From Welwitschia mirabilis (taxonomy: Eukaryota; Gnetophyta; Gnetopsida; Welwitschiales): DNA of 64,000 nucleotides. Below the pieces are notes generated by a model, which was not told the DNA's origin, searched no databases, and saw nothing but the letters and a program-made list of their open reading frames with translations. The translations under genes and the position numbers were made by a program. The stretch lies in contig JBOZIK010000001.1 of NCBI GenBank assembly GCA_051453625.1, positions 243,952,979 through 244,016,978 on the forward strand, read 5' to 3'. This document shows positions 1 through 11,628 of the stretch, one piece after another (the stretch's first letter is position 1; every line of letters begins with the position of its first letter).

Positions 1-923
1 TTTGATGGGTTTTATAAGTTGTTTTGTAGGACTTTTATATAGGTTTAAGTGTAATTCTAAGGATTTTGGAGATGTAAGAGAAAATCTGAAAAAAGTGTAG
101 TTATTATTCAAATTTGATTCATTTAAAGCACTTTCCAATGAACAGAGATTTTTATGATAAAAATGCTAAGTTTCTTCACAATAAAATCATTAAAGAATAC
201 CATTGTCTCCTCTATCATCTACATGATAGGCAGGATTATTACTACTTACATGGACTACTAAGTCATCACTTTTAAGATATTTCATAATGTTCTATCATTC
301 TCCATGTCATCCAAATGATAGTCCAAACAATAATGACATGTAACTTTCACTGACATATTCTCTCATTCGTTTCATTCATTTCTGAGCCTTAATGAGTGTG
401 CATAATTGCACCTTCTATTTGTTCATTTTTGTTGCATTTTTCTATAAATAAGATCCTCCCCCCTCCTCCCGACTCTTCTTCTCATCTTCAATGCACTAGA
501 TATTCTCATGACAAGAAAGNNNNNNNNNNTGGTAGAGGGCTGAGTATCTTCTATTAAGATCCAACCATTTTGTAATTCAAATAAATGTTACAATTTTAAT
601 ATAAATCTTGGTTATCTTTATATATTTGTATAGTTTGCATTATAGGATTTCTTATTGCCTTATAGTCTAATGTTACCCAAGATCTAGTGATAATTTCTTA
701 GGTGACATAGATTATTAAGAGCCACCTTCATTAAGGCTAAAAAGCAAGTAGAGTTAAGATTATTTGCATTATATGATAGTTTAGATTGCATATTACACTT
801 TGCATGGTAGTTTATTTTCTTGCATTAATTCTTTCTGGTTATTGTAAAAGCAACCTTAGTCTTTTATGGATAGACTTCAATGAGATACTACATTTTTGGT
901 TACTTCCATTATATTAGTGTGAT
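1..923 (+). repeat. Athila-like LTR, copy F1 (5' end cut by window)
   Basis: Long terminal repeat of the same family as 1603-2681, 7495-8579 and 13997-15030. The window starts about 20 bases inside the LTR. Shared blocks include the GATGGGTTTTATAAGTTGTT start, two palindrome motifs at about 201-236 and 291-339, a TATA-type box (TCTATAAATAAG, 441-452) and the terminal block just before the gap at 924. A 10-N gap at 520-529 replaces roughly 55 bases present in the sister LTRs. It could be the 5' LTR of an element whose body is lost at the next gap, or a separate copy. Confidence 0.85.
441..452 (+). promoter_or_regulatory. LTR TATA-type promoter box
   Basis: CTATAAATAAG lies at the same LTR position in the sister copies: about 2052, 7983, 14480 and, reverse-complemented, about 20855 and 27580. 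Position and conservation fit an RNA polymerase II core promoter at the U3/R junction. The two palindromes lie 100-240 bp upstream of it. Activity is inferred only. Confidence 0.6.
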
Positions 924-1023
924 NNNNNNNNNNNNNNNNNNNNNNNNNNNNNNNNNNNNNNNNNNNNNNNNNNNNNNNNNNNNNNNNNNNNNNNNNNNNN
1001 NNNNNNNNNNNNNNNNNNNNNNN
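924..1023. other. Assembly gap (100 N)
   Basis: Exactly 100 N, a usual size for a gap of unknown length. The left side is an LTR near its end. The right side resumes inside the 3' internal region of the same family, so most of an element body may be missing here. Confidence 0.9.
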
Positions 1024-1160
1024 TGAGAGTATTCTTTGTCAATGTAATATGATAGCTATGAAAAGTCCACTAAAAGGTTATTTAGCCATGATCTAATTTG
1101 ATCATGCATGTCCTTATTTTCTTAGTAGTGGTTACACTTCCCTCATCATGATGAATGTGT
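1024..1160 (+). mobile_element. Fragment of Athila-like 3' internal region
   Basis: Aligns by eye with 12890-13015 in element A and 59590-59700 in element B. Shared blocks are the TGAGAG-ATTCTTTG start, a block around TAGCCATG, and TCATCATGG near the end. Similarity stops near 1160. From there to 1602 I see only AT-rich sequence with no recognisable coding or purine tract. Confidence 0.6.
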
Positions 1161-1602
1161 GTTTTCAATACCCTATGACCATGCATTTATAATCACATAT
1201 AACATATTGGTTATTAAATAGTAAACTAATAAGATATCATTTATTATCATAGCTGATGTTCAAATTGAATTATGATCTTAACATTAAATTAACAATTTTT
1301 AAGATAATTATTTAATTTTATCATAATTACTACCTTTTATTACATGATATTATATGTTATTTCGCATTTAACGTTGAATCTATAAGATCAAATAATTTAT
1401 ATGACATGTACTAATGGATCCTATCAAGATATCCTGTAGGGTGCAATAGTCAATATTCTATATGTTTATTTTTATCCTCTTAGTTTATCTTCTTATATAA
1501 TTTTTAATTAGTCATTTTAGAGACAATTTTAAACTTACTCTTCTTACTTGTATGGGTAACACCATCATTGTTAATAATCTATAATTTTCTACACTTGATG
1601 TA

Positions 1603-2681
1603 TGTTGCACTACCAATTTATGGTTATTTGATGGGTTTATGAGTTATTGTGTAGGACTTCTATACAAGTTTAGGTGCAATTATGAGGATTTTGGAGATAC
1701 AAGAGGAATTCTTTAAAAATGCAGTTATTGTACAGATTTGATGCATTTAAGGCTCTTTTCAATGGACAAAGCTTTTTATGATAAAAGTGCTAAGTTTCTC
1801 CTCAAGAAAGACATTAAAGAAAACTATCATCTCTTCTATCATCCACAGGATAAGCAAGACAATGAATGCTGAGTCATCACTTTCAAGGATATTTTATAAT
1901 GTTTTGTCATCCCATTATTATGCCGATGATACCAAGATGACACTGCCATCTAACTACCACTAATAGGTTATTTTAGCCATTTCATCCATTTCTGAGTCCT
2001 CATTGAGCATGTGTAATTGCACCTTCTATCTATCCTTTTTTGTTGTATTTTCCTATAAATAAGTCCATCTTCGACTCTCCTTCTCATCTTCAATGAACCA
2101 GAGATTCTCATGATAGGAGAGCGAAGGGCAAGAGATCTATTTTAAGAGTTATAGAAAAACGAGTACTTATTGGATGGCTGAGTATCTTCCATTGAGACCC
2201 AGATATTTTGTAACCTAGATATTATTACCATTTTAATATAAAACTTGATTTTATTTTATGTTTGCATTATTTCCCTTATAGTCTAATATTGCCCTTGTTT
2301 TAGTGATAATTTATTGGGTGATATAGATTAATAAGGATAGCCTTTGTTAAGGCTGAAAAGCAAGTAAGATTAGGATCATTTTGTATTACATGTTAGTTTA
2401 TATTGCATCTTGTACTTTGCATAGTAGTTAATTTACTTAGTTTATATTGCATCTTGTACTTTGCATAGTAGTTAATTTACTTACATTATTCTTTATTATT
2501 TTTAGTTCCTAGTTTAAAACTGCAAAACAATCTAAGTCCCATACTAGAAGATTTTAATGAGATACGACATTTTAGATCACTTCCATTATATTAGTGTGAT
2601 GTATTATGCATAATATCTATTTTAATTATTAATGACAATATCTCTTTGAATATAAATATTGCATAAATACATACTATAACA
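1603..2681 (+). repeat. Athila-like LTR, copy F2
   Basis: LTR of about 1079 bp beginning TGTTGCACTACCAATT and ending ATAACA. It carries two palindromes (1824-1864 and 1904-1944) and a TATA box near 2052. The flanking pentamers ATGTA and TACTC do not match, and no purine tract precedes it. It may be a recombinant solo LTR or one whose partner is not the copy at 1-923. Confidence 0.8.
2395..2482 (+). repeat. 44-bp tandem duplication inside LTR F2
   Basis: A unit beginning AGTTTATATTGCATC occurs twice head to tail with a period of 44 bp and almost no differences. The sister LTRs have it once. The near-identity of the units against the decayed background suggests a recent slippage event. Confidence 0.85.
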
Positions 2682-4310
2682 TACTCTAACCTAGTAAAAA
2701 GGTATTTTATAGACTCTAAAACATGATCTCTTACCTACCATCTTAACATCACCATCTTCACCACTTGGATTATAATGAGAACTGAAAGTAATTTATCCAA
2801 TATGTTTATGTAAGGTAACAATACAATTAATTCATATAATTTAATATATGCCCAATAGAAAGAGGTTATTAAAGCACTAATTTATAAAAAAAAAACCACT
2901 AATAACAATAGATTTTAGTGAAAAGTAGAGATAAAGGTAAATTTTTAAACTAATTTTATTAGTTATTAATTTATCTAGTCAATTATAAGATTAGTTTTAA
3001 TAAACTTTCATGGTTATTTGCACTAGCAATTTTTAAATCAAGGGGTGATAATTTAAAATTCTAGTTTAATAGGAAGGAATAATTTATAGAGATATGATAA
3101 GAAGTTTTAAATAGAATTTAATGATCATCCCTTAAAATGTGGATCTCATCTTTGATGAATAGAGTAACATTTATAATGAAACTTGCTTTGGTTAATACTA
3201 TAGAACATCAACATTATTAACAGTAATTTGGTAGATTTTTAGGGTGTGATCACCATTATAAGTTACTTTATAGGATCTATACTAGAGGAAAAAAAGAAAA
3301 CCATGGTATCATTGAGAATAATGATAAGGAATAACCCAAGTAATAATGTAATTATAAGAAAGGAAAGATACATGTAAAATAAAAGGTATACCATAAGGCA
3401 GCTTTTGAGAAATGCCAAAGGAAGAAGTGACTGACTATAAGATAGGTAATTGGCATATACGCTATTTAAAAAAGAGTGCATAAGGAGGTACACAAAGGAG
3501 AAAGAGGTGATTAAAAGATTTTTTAATGGCCTCCTTTAATTAAGAAGTATGACAAAGTTGAGGTGGCAATTGGAATGGAAACTTCACATCAAGACAAAGC
3601 AGGGAGAAAGAGGATCTTTAAAATACCTTTTTACTAGCCATTATAATTTAAGAAGTCTATAATTAAAAATGATGTGTTGATTTTAAAATTATTAACACTC
3701 ACACTTAAATGGTATTGGCTTATATATAGCTAGCATATCCAATATTAGGGCATGTAGGATAAGAGATGGACATACAAGGGAAAGATGAGATCAGAAAGAA
3801 CAATGAATTATATTAAATTTATGAATTTATCCATATGAACTAGTAGATTAGAAAGTGTAATTCATGCTAAGAAAAATAATGATAGAAGTAAAGAAGGAAA
3901 AATAATTAAAGTCATGCCACACATCTTCCAAAATATATTATATAAGGAGTACATGACTACCATATAAGATCTATAGATGAATCTACTATATAGTTTTAAT
4001 AATTAATAGTTACTTTTATAAGTGGTACTTTTCATAATGAAGTAATAGATTATTAGTAATTACACAGGTTACTCTTAAAAGTTTGTCTATAACCTAATTA
4101 TTATAGGTAATTAATTTGTGGGTAAGTGGAACATAAACATTATAGCTAGGGAGTTTTAAACTCTTGACTCTCTAGCAAACTTAATCATCTATCTTAAGGA
4201 GATACTTTAGAGTAAAATTAAAAGTAAATGATATAAAATCTATTGTAAGATTTCAAGTTAATATAAATAAATTATTGTAACTTAAGCTATGTATTATAAC
4301 TATAAATTCA

Positions 4311-4312
<2 letters not shown>

Positions 4313-4387
<75 letters not shown>
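4313..4387 (+). repeat. (AC)n microsatellite
   Basis: About 37 perfect AC units. The matching site in the right R copy (about 51565) has only a short ATAT stretch, so the array grew after the copies separated. Confidence 0.98.
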
Positions 4388-4389
<2 letters not shown>

Positions 4390-4910
4390 TACTTTTTCAA
4401 AATAACTCTTTTGTAAGAATAGAGAAAATAACTAAGACATCTACATAAAAGACAAGAAATCACATACTATGTATAACTGTGAATAACTCATTATTATCAA
4501 GGATAAACTTAAATGTAACAACTGACTAATATCATGTTAACTAAAATAGATATTACAATTCTCTAATACATGCAAAGTCCTTTAAATATAATTACTCTAA
4601 TATACCAACGTAATAACTAAAGTAAAACATGCAAATGACAGATAATTCTTACTGCAATCTTTAGTGCTTTTCAGTATCCTCTTTGTATTATGTCCTACAC
4701 ATACATGTATGGTATGATAAATTCATCCATCTTAGTTTTTAGTATGACCCATAAAAGAAATAATAAGAAAGGGATTTGACAAAAATACAAGATAATAAAA
4801 ACTAATTCATCAAAGGCATGAACAAGACTCAATATCGATTTAACATTATCTTCATTTATTTTTATCACATAATATATTCCAATAATCTAGTTGTATACAA
4901 ATCCAAATGA

Positions 4911-4911
4911 A

Positions 4912-4962
<51 letters not shown>
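4911..4962 (+). repeat. (ATT)n microsatellite
   Basis: About 17 perfect ATT units. The right R copy has only a few imperfect AAT units near 52070. An apparent minus-strand ORF here encodes poly-isoleucine and is an artefact of the repeat. Confidence 0.98.
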
Positions 4963-6060
4963 GATGTATTTTCCTTTTTCATTTTGACAGTTTAGTTCTA
5001 ATGCCTTGGGACTATTCCCAATAGAAAGTATCACTCTTTGAAGTTCAAATAACTAGTTATCTTGGATGGTTTTAGTGTTATAATTTGTCATATCATTATC
5101 ATAGGTCAATGATAGATATAACAAAATTACAAGATAATTCACAATAGGCTAACAACAAGACTCGTTCAAGGTTAATATTAACAAGATATGAAAAGACCTA
5201 ATAACTCATATAAGAACCTCAAGAATTAAGATATAAAGGAACTTACAATAAGAACAAGTTCTATAGAACACAATACAATTCATGCAAGATGCTAAAAGAA
5301 ACTTTAAGAGCATATAAATATTACTAGCATGTAATTTTAGACAATACAAGATAATACAAGAATAACTAGGATCATACAAGTAATACAAAAAGGGTTCTTA
5401 ACCATACAAAAGATATAAAAGAAATTGTGATCATACCTATTTTAAAGCTAAGTTCATGAGTACTGCTAAGCATTTGCAAGTCTTCAATACATTCAGAATC
5501 ACAAGATATGCATTATGATTCTAATATCTAAGGAACTCCAGTATTTATAACTAAAGACTAAGAGTAAATATTAAGTACAAGCAGGTAGTTTAGGTTTCTA
5601 TAATCCATCATTTCTAAGCCTAGCCATTGTAAAGAATAATAAAATAATAGTACTAAATAATTTTGATTACATTAAATAAATAACATGAGTAAATACTTTA
5701 AAACATATATAACTACTATTTTATGAATAAGATATACATTTAAGAAAGCTACACCAAACTATAATTAATTTTCAAAAATAAGTCAAGTAATTCAATTTTA
5801 AAGTGTAAGAATAGAAGGAATGCATAAGCAATAGTAAAATTCACAATTAACTCAATTTGCGATTAATTTGTTAAAAGTAATTACTGTAAGTTAATTTTAT
5901 CAAATTTTTGAAATAGGTAAATATGCAATTATTTATTTATACTTTTAATATTATTTAATTTATTATTTTTAAACAATTAGTAACTAGACTTATTATTATT
6001 ATAAAATTTTCAATATTTAATATTTATCTAATTAACTAGAAGGGTTATTTTTTAATGTTA

Positions 6061-7489
6061 CAAAATTCTGAACATGAGAATTCTCTTTTCCTTAAGAGGT
6101 TTCCTCTTAAAAGGTGGCTAGTAGTTTAGGTTTCCATTATAAGATTTCACTCATTATCTTTGATGTTTCTTAACTCTCTAGTTGACCTGACCACTAAACC
6201 TTAAATAACTTGATTATTTTATGATTTATTTAAGTCTAATATTTTTATTTGTTAAGCTTATATGGTATAATCTAAAGAAATAGTTACATTTTAATATAGA
6301 ATAATATTAATTCCATAAAAAATCCATCTTAAGAAGTACCAAAAAATCAAATCATTAACAAGGAGATCAAAACCTATGAGATAATTTTAAGAAATAAGAA
6401 ATCAAGATACTTTATCATGTATTCTAATAATGCAATGTTTTTCATAAGAAGGAAGATTGTATAAGATATAAATATATATTTTAATCAATGTTCACAAAAA
6501 AATTTCAATCAATTAGAATAAATAAGACATTTTTCAAATTTACACAAAGTTTAAGAAATCACATGAATTAAGAACAAGAATTTCTTTGAACATAAAGAAG
6601 TGCAAGAACATAGTTTGATGCACAAATTCATGTGAAGTTTTTCATCCCTCAAAATTACTATGTCCAAGCTCCATAAACTCCTTGTATTTTTTACATTTAC
6701 ATTTATTTATATATTATTTAAGTTTTCATACCTCATATAATAGGAAGGCTATAGTAGCTTAGTAACTATGTTTATGTCTTAACTTTCCATTACTATGCCC
6801 TCTTATAATTTATCTCTTTAATATATTATAACTAGTCATACCACTTATCATATATGTTTTATTAAAAATACTTTGGAATTATTATGTCACAATGATTACC
6901 ATGAATATTGTAAAATTATCAGATTATGGGGATCACTATCTTTAACATGATATTATGTTATTCATGACTATTACTTATACTACCCTTCTAGCTTACTAAG
7001 GTGACACTTAAAGTGACTCTAGTAAGTACTAATCATTCATTCTAGTGATTAAAATTGTGTTTTCTACACATTTAATTCTTTTATTCTTTTAGCAAAATTA
7101 AGATATGGACTATTTACACTATAGTTACTAAACTATTTTTTAAATTACTCCTAATATATACTCAACTTCTTTGTTACATCATAATAATTAACTTGACCAT
7201 TTAGGTAGATATTAAGGTAGGGTTAAAATCTCTTGATTAGTTTGATAAACAAGATGGCATGTATCTTTGTAGATTAAAAAAGATTATTTTATCCATTACA
7301 TCTATATTTGTGAGAATATAACATCAACAGTAAGATCATGGTAATGATTAGTTTCCCAGGATCTTTCATAAATATGCAAAAGGGGTTTCACATGCCTATG
7401 AGAAATAAGAAAACTAGATATATTAAAATAATAGAAAGGAGGATCATCCATCTTATAGAATACTCCTATTTTGATATAGACTTATGATC
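6061..7489. other. AT-rich intergenic sequence, nothing recognised
   Basis: No coding, LTR or tandem structure found between repeat R and element A. The first 150 bases partly echo a block at 5585-5640 (GTAGTTTAGGTTTC). The pre-insertion sequence of element A continues from 7494 to 15036. Confidence 0.5.
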
Positions 7490-7494
7490 AAGTA

Positions 7495-8579
7495 TGTTTC
7501 ACAGCCAATTTGTGGTTATTTGATAGGGTTTTATGAGTTATTTTATAGGACTTTTACATAGGTTTAAGTGCAATTCTAAGGGTTTTGAAGATGCAATAGG
7601 AAATCTTGGAAATGTATATTTCTTACCCAGATTCAATGAATTAAAGGAACATTTTGATGCATAGATCTTTGGAGAAGGATTACTATTAAAAATGGTAGTT
7701 TCTCCTCAAGGAAATTATCAAAGAAGATCATTATCCCCTCCTTCACCTCCACGACAGACAAGAAAATGACTGCTAATGTGGATTGCTGAATCACTACTAA
7801 GCCATAATTTTGAGTCATCTTTTATAATGTGCTATTGTCCACCTTATCGTCCAGATAACAGCCAAGATAACACTGACATGTAACCGATTCTAACAATGAC
7901 CTTTAATCATTTCTTCCATTTTTGAATTATAAATGAGTATGCCTTTATATGTGTTCTATTTGTCTTTTTCTGCTATATTTTTCTATAAATAAATATCCCT
8001 TCAATTCTCCTCTTTATCTTTATTACACCAGAAATTCTTGTGATAGGAGATTAAAGGGTGGAAGATCTATCTTGAGTGTTACAGAAAGACATGCATTTGG
8101 TGGAAGGCTATGTATCCTCTATTAAGACCTGGCCATTTTTTAATCAATATGATTCTTACTCAATTTTAATATAAAATTTGTTTTGTTTTCATATTTGTAT
8201 TTTAGATTTGCTAATAACCCTTGTAATCTATGTTGCCCTTGATCTAGTGATAATTTCTTAGGTAATATAGATTATTAAGAGTAGCTTCTGTTAAGGCTGA
8301 AAGCAAGTATTGTTAGTTCCATTTTGCATTGCATGATAGATTAGATGCATCTTGCATTTGCATTGTACCTTTTATTTCTTACATTATTCTTTATTTCTGG
8401 TTCTTATTATTCTTTTGCAACGTAATTCAAGTCTCATCTCATAATCTTCAACATGAATATGAAATTTTGAAGCTACTCCCACTCATACTAGTGTGTTGCA
8501 TTGTGTAAAATATCTATTTATTTTATGAATGATATAATCCTTTTGAACTTAAGCACCTGCACAAATACACATTGCAACA
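7495..8579 (+). repeat. Element A 5' LTR
   Basis: Starts TGTTTCACAGCC and ends ACATTGCAACA, about 1085 bp. It has palindromes at 7727-7769 and 7832-7876 and a TATA box at about 7983. Confidence 0.93.
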
Positions 8580-8582
8580 AAT

Positions 8583-8600
8583 TGTCACCATTATCGGAGA
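8583..8600 (+). other. Primer-binding site, tRNA-Asp type (decayed)
   Basis: TGTCACCATTATCGGAGA lies three bases after the LTR. It matches 12 of 18 positions of TGGCGCCGTTGCCGGGGA, the tRNA-Asp primer site known from Athila-type elements. Five of the six mismatches are G-to-A or C-to-T transitions. Confidence 0.7.
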
Positions 8601-8950
8601 AGGCTACTGAGGAGTACGAGGGTTGTCCTCATTTAGTGAGTACATTGGATTTCCATTCGGTTACTTATTTATAGTAATGTTGTATTTTTATTAGAAATCA
8701 TAGGTTTTCTATTTGCCATTTTTTATTTTTTTACTTCTTAGTTTTTACTTTTTTAATTTTTGTTTTTTTAATTCTTGATTTTTATTTTTTCAGATTTTTA
8801 GTTTTTTGGTTCTTGGTTTTTTTGATTTTTTAATTCTCGATTTTTATTTTTTTGGTTTTTTAGTTTTTTGGTTTTTAGTTTTTACATTTTTTTTCTTTTA
8901 TCATTTTTCAATTTTAGTTTTAAGTTTTTATTTTTTATAGAAAAATAGTA

Positions 8951-9220
8951 GTTATCCTTTCTATTGTCTCCACAACAAATAAGATGATAGTTTGTAATTT
9001 TATTTTTTGTTTTATTCTTAGTTTTATTTTTTGATTTTAATTTTTTTGTAATAAAATTAGTCCTTATCATCTCCTGTATCATCCAGATGATTAGGAGGAT
9101 GATAGTACTATTTTCTGATTTTTTTCACTTTCTATTCCGATTTCTGATTTTGTTTATATTTTTCTGGTTTCTATGTGTATTGTCCCTTCTGTTATCCCCA
9201 CGATAGATAAGACGGCAATG
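8951..9220. repeat. Palindrome array, 3 units, element A 5' UTR
   Basis: Units start at 8951, 9064 and 9178, so spacing is 113-114 bp. The middle unit (9064-9105) is the clearest. Outer arms TATCATCTCC and GGAGGATGATA surround an inner ATCATCCAGATGAT core, pairing over about 18 of 19 positions with one bulge. Spacers are T-rich runs of the TTTTTAGTTTT type and are not conserved in sequence. Confidence 0.85.
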
Positions 9221-9469
9221 TTCTTTTTTATTTGTTTTATATTTTTTTTTGCAAGAACTGTGGTAAGGTCAGTCCAAAAAAAAGCTTATCAAAAAAAAGG
9301 GCTACTAACAGAAAAAAGTATTAGAGAAGGACAGTTTATTTTTAGGAATACAAACTCCAGGTGTATATATTATTTTTCTTCTGAGCTCATTTATTTATAA
9401 AACTTTAAAATTTAATCATTTCTAAGCACCCAGCTTCATCTTAAACTAAGATTCTCTTCTTTCCATTCG

Positions 9470-9830
9470 TCTCAGAAACGAATAGTATTAGAAGAACCTG
9501 TATCAACAGTCTTGTTGAAAGGTGTAAAAATGAATCTGAGGATAATAGTAATAAAACACTTGGGAAAATTTTTATCAAAAAAAGGAGAAAATAATTCGAG
9601 GAGGATTGTAAGAAAACAATTAGAGAGCTTTTTGTAGAAAGAGAAAGACAAAAACAAAAAAATGTTGAGAGTAGGAATTAGACCCATTCCTCTTTTCAAC
9701 CATTTTATTATCCCCCCTTTCCTTTTCAAAACACATATAGGAATAATTATGAAAATATAGATTCAACCTCATACAATCATTTTTACCCATTCCATCCATC
9801 TCTCATGAACTACTACAAAGAAGAAAATAA
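9470..9830 (+). other. Coding potential uncertain (element A)
   Basis: More than one frame and the opposite strand are partly open here. One plus frame reads a basic stretch (IKKRRK) followed by a Tyr/Pro/Phe-rich stretch (FQPFYYPPFPFQN), with at least three stops. It does not resemble the gag of elements B or C. It might be the front part of the acidic ORF product that follows, but nothing proves it. Confidence 0.25.
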
Positions 9831-10019
9831 TCCAATATAAGAATTAAAGGACACAATAAAAGGGCACCAAGAAGATATTAATAAATGCATGGAAGATACA
9901 AATAAAAAATAGAAAATTTGGTTGTAAATCTTTAAAAAAATCTTTTATCTCTTCAAAGGCAAAATCCTTAAAACTATCTTGATTCATCTTACCTTGAGAA
10001 AAATGAAAATAGCTTAGGA

Positions 10020-10646
10020 ATGAATGATTATAATTATTACTTCCAAATTGAGAACAAAATTTTAGATCAAACATCATCATCATACTCATTAGGAGATGAG
10101 CAAAGGAAAGACAATTCAACTATATCTTTCAACAATGAAGATGAGGATGAATATTTAGATGATGATGATGATGATGAGGTATCAGAAAAACATTCATTAG
10201 ATGAATAATGCATTCAAAAACAATCTAAAAATTCTTTAATCTATGATAGAAATAATGAGCACAATTTCCCTTCTAATGGAAATAACAATATGCAACAAGA
10301 TGATGAGAATATTAAAGAAGAAGAAGAAGATGACATTGAATTTTTAGATCATATCCTAAACTTTTACATATTTTGTAAGGATGAAGGATTTTCACCAATA
10401 CTAAAGGCTCGACTTTTGAAATTAATGGAGATGAGCATTGAAACAGAATTAATGGAAAATGATCAACTCAACTCAAATAAGGGTTACAATTTAGAATTAA
10501 TGGAGTTATTTAAGGAGGAGAAGAAATCAAGCCAAGAAACATTAAAATATCTTTCATCAAATAATAAGAGCTTTTCTTTTTACAATCTTTCTAATGATCT
10601 TTTTGAGAAATCCACCATCTTAGAAAAGAATAATGATCCTCAATAA
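10020..10646 (+). pseudogene. Acidic ORF of element A, unknown function, one nonsense codon
   Basis: One frame runs 209 codons from ATG 10020 to TAA 10644-10646 with a single internal stop at 10206-10208. Other comparable spans of this window have many stops. The product is very acidic: EDEDEYLDDDDDDE near residue 40 and IKEEEEDDIEFLDHIL near residue 97. It then has a more hydrophobic segment (FYIFCKDEGFSPILKARLL) and a Lys/Asn/Ser-rich tail. There is no signal peptide, zinc knuckle or protease motif. It lies where B and C carry gag and protease, upstream of ORFx. It could be captured cargo, a very diverged gag C-terminus or an accessory protein. I do not recognise the family. Confidence 0.5.
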
Positions 10647-11280
10647 AATGAAAAGAAGAGAATAAAATAATTAATCATAAAGAAGAGGGATATATAATTA
10701 AAGAATAAAATATTCAAAAAAATATTTCTCCAAATCACATTCTTGTTCTTGAAAATAATGAACCACATCATATTGATGAGTTAAGTTTAAAAATCTCCCA
10801 ACCTATTCCTTTAATAACTTCATGTGCAAAAAGTAATATATTTTCCTTATTTGCAAAGTCAACTTTACCATGTGCTTTCATTGATCATTCTTTTCCAAAA
10901 CAAAATTTGCAATGTCTTAGAATTATTAATTGGGAAAATCATATCTTCTTGATCCCAATCCATGTTTGAACTTAAAAATCAAAGAGCTTCTTAGGTACAT
11001 AAAGCCTATTATAATCTCTCACCCTAAGAAGTTTTTCATAAATCTTTTGATCTCTTTTCACACCTCCCATGTTCAATATTAAGCTTTGAATGTGATTTAT
11101 GTTTCAAATCTTTTATATCATGAGTTTGATAAAAGATTGTTTTTCTATGAGTTGTATAAATTCCTCATCTCTTATCTTGCTACTAACTCAAGTGGAAACA
11201 AAATTTTATGTGCTCATTTTAAAAAGCATTGTCTTCCTAACAATCTATATCTTAAATCAAATAATAGGAAACATTTTAGA

Positions 11281-11478
11281 NNNNNNNNNNNNNNNNNNNN
11301 NNNNNNNNNNNNNNNNNNNNNNNNNNNNNNNNNNNNNNNNNNNNNNNNNNNNNNNNNNNNNNNNNNNNNNNNNNNNNNNNNNNNNNNNNNNNNNNNNNNN
11401 NNNNNNNNNNNNNNNNNNNNNNNNNNNNNNNNNNNNNNNNNNNNNNNNNNNNNNNNNNNNNNNNNNNNNNNNNNNNNN
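11281..11478. other. Assembly gap (198 N)
   Basis: The gap is flanked by near-duplicates. The block at 11115-11180 resembles 11479-11540, and AATCAAATAATAGGAAACAT occurs on both sides, at about 11256 and 11679. A tandem duplication or a misassembly is likely. Confidence 0.9.
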
Positions 11479-11508
11479 TATCATGAGTTTAATAAGAGAT
11501 TGTTTTTC

Positions 11509-11628
11509 CATGAGTTGTATGAATTTTTTTCTTTCACATTAATGCTTATGGAAATGAATTGTCATGTCCATGAGTTGTATGAATTTTTTTCTTTCACATT
11601 AATGCTTATGGAAATGAATTGTCATGTA
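11509..11628 (+). repeat. 60-bp tandem duplication in ORFx of element A
   Basis: Two units starting CATGAGTTGTATGAATTT have a period of exactly 60 bp and are near-identical. Sixty bases is 20 codons, so the frame is kept (HELYEFFSFTLMLMEMNCHV twice). Confidence 0.9.

Larger units (their letters stand above)
2690..6060 (+). repeat. Unclassified dispersed repeat R, left copy
   Basis: Collinear with 48060-53170 in the same orientation once the LINE at 48240-50290 is removed from the right copy. Strong anchors are ATGATCATCCCTTAAAA (3121 and 50392), ATAAGTTACTTTATAGG, and the block at 5200-5560 matching 52330-52670. No protein domain is visible and the short ORFs inside are unconvincing. The size (about 3 kb) and direct orientation allow an ancient LTR pair, but I see no TG/CA ends or TSD. 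The class stays open. Confidence 0.65.

Noticed and set aside
3263-3493. Minus-strand 76-codon hydrophobic ORF in repeat R
   Set aside because: The matching part of the right R copy has stops and no conserved protein, so it is probably a chance ORF in AT-rich DNA.
4852-5034. Minus-strand 60-codon ORF with a poly-isoleucine run
   Set aside because: It is only the translation of the ATT microsatellite.
8951-9220. CRISPR-like array (palindromic repeats with regular spacing)
   Set aside because: Repeats are divergent, only two or three per array, spacers are T-rich and about 70 bp, and the host is a plant retrotransposon.
9472-9729. Minus-strand 85-codon ORF in element A
   Set aside because: Opposite and other frames are equally open; there is no domain and no support from sister elements.
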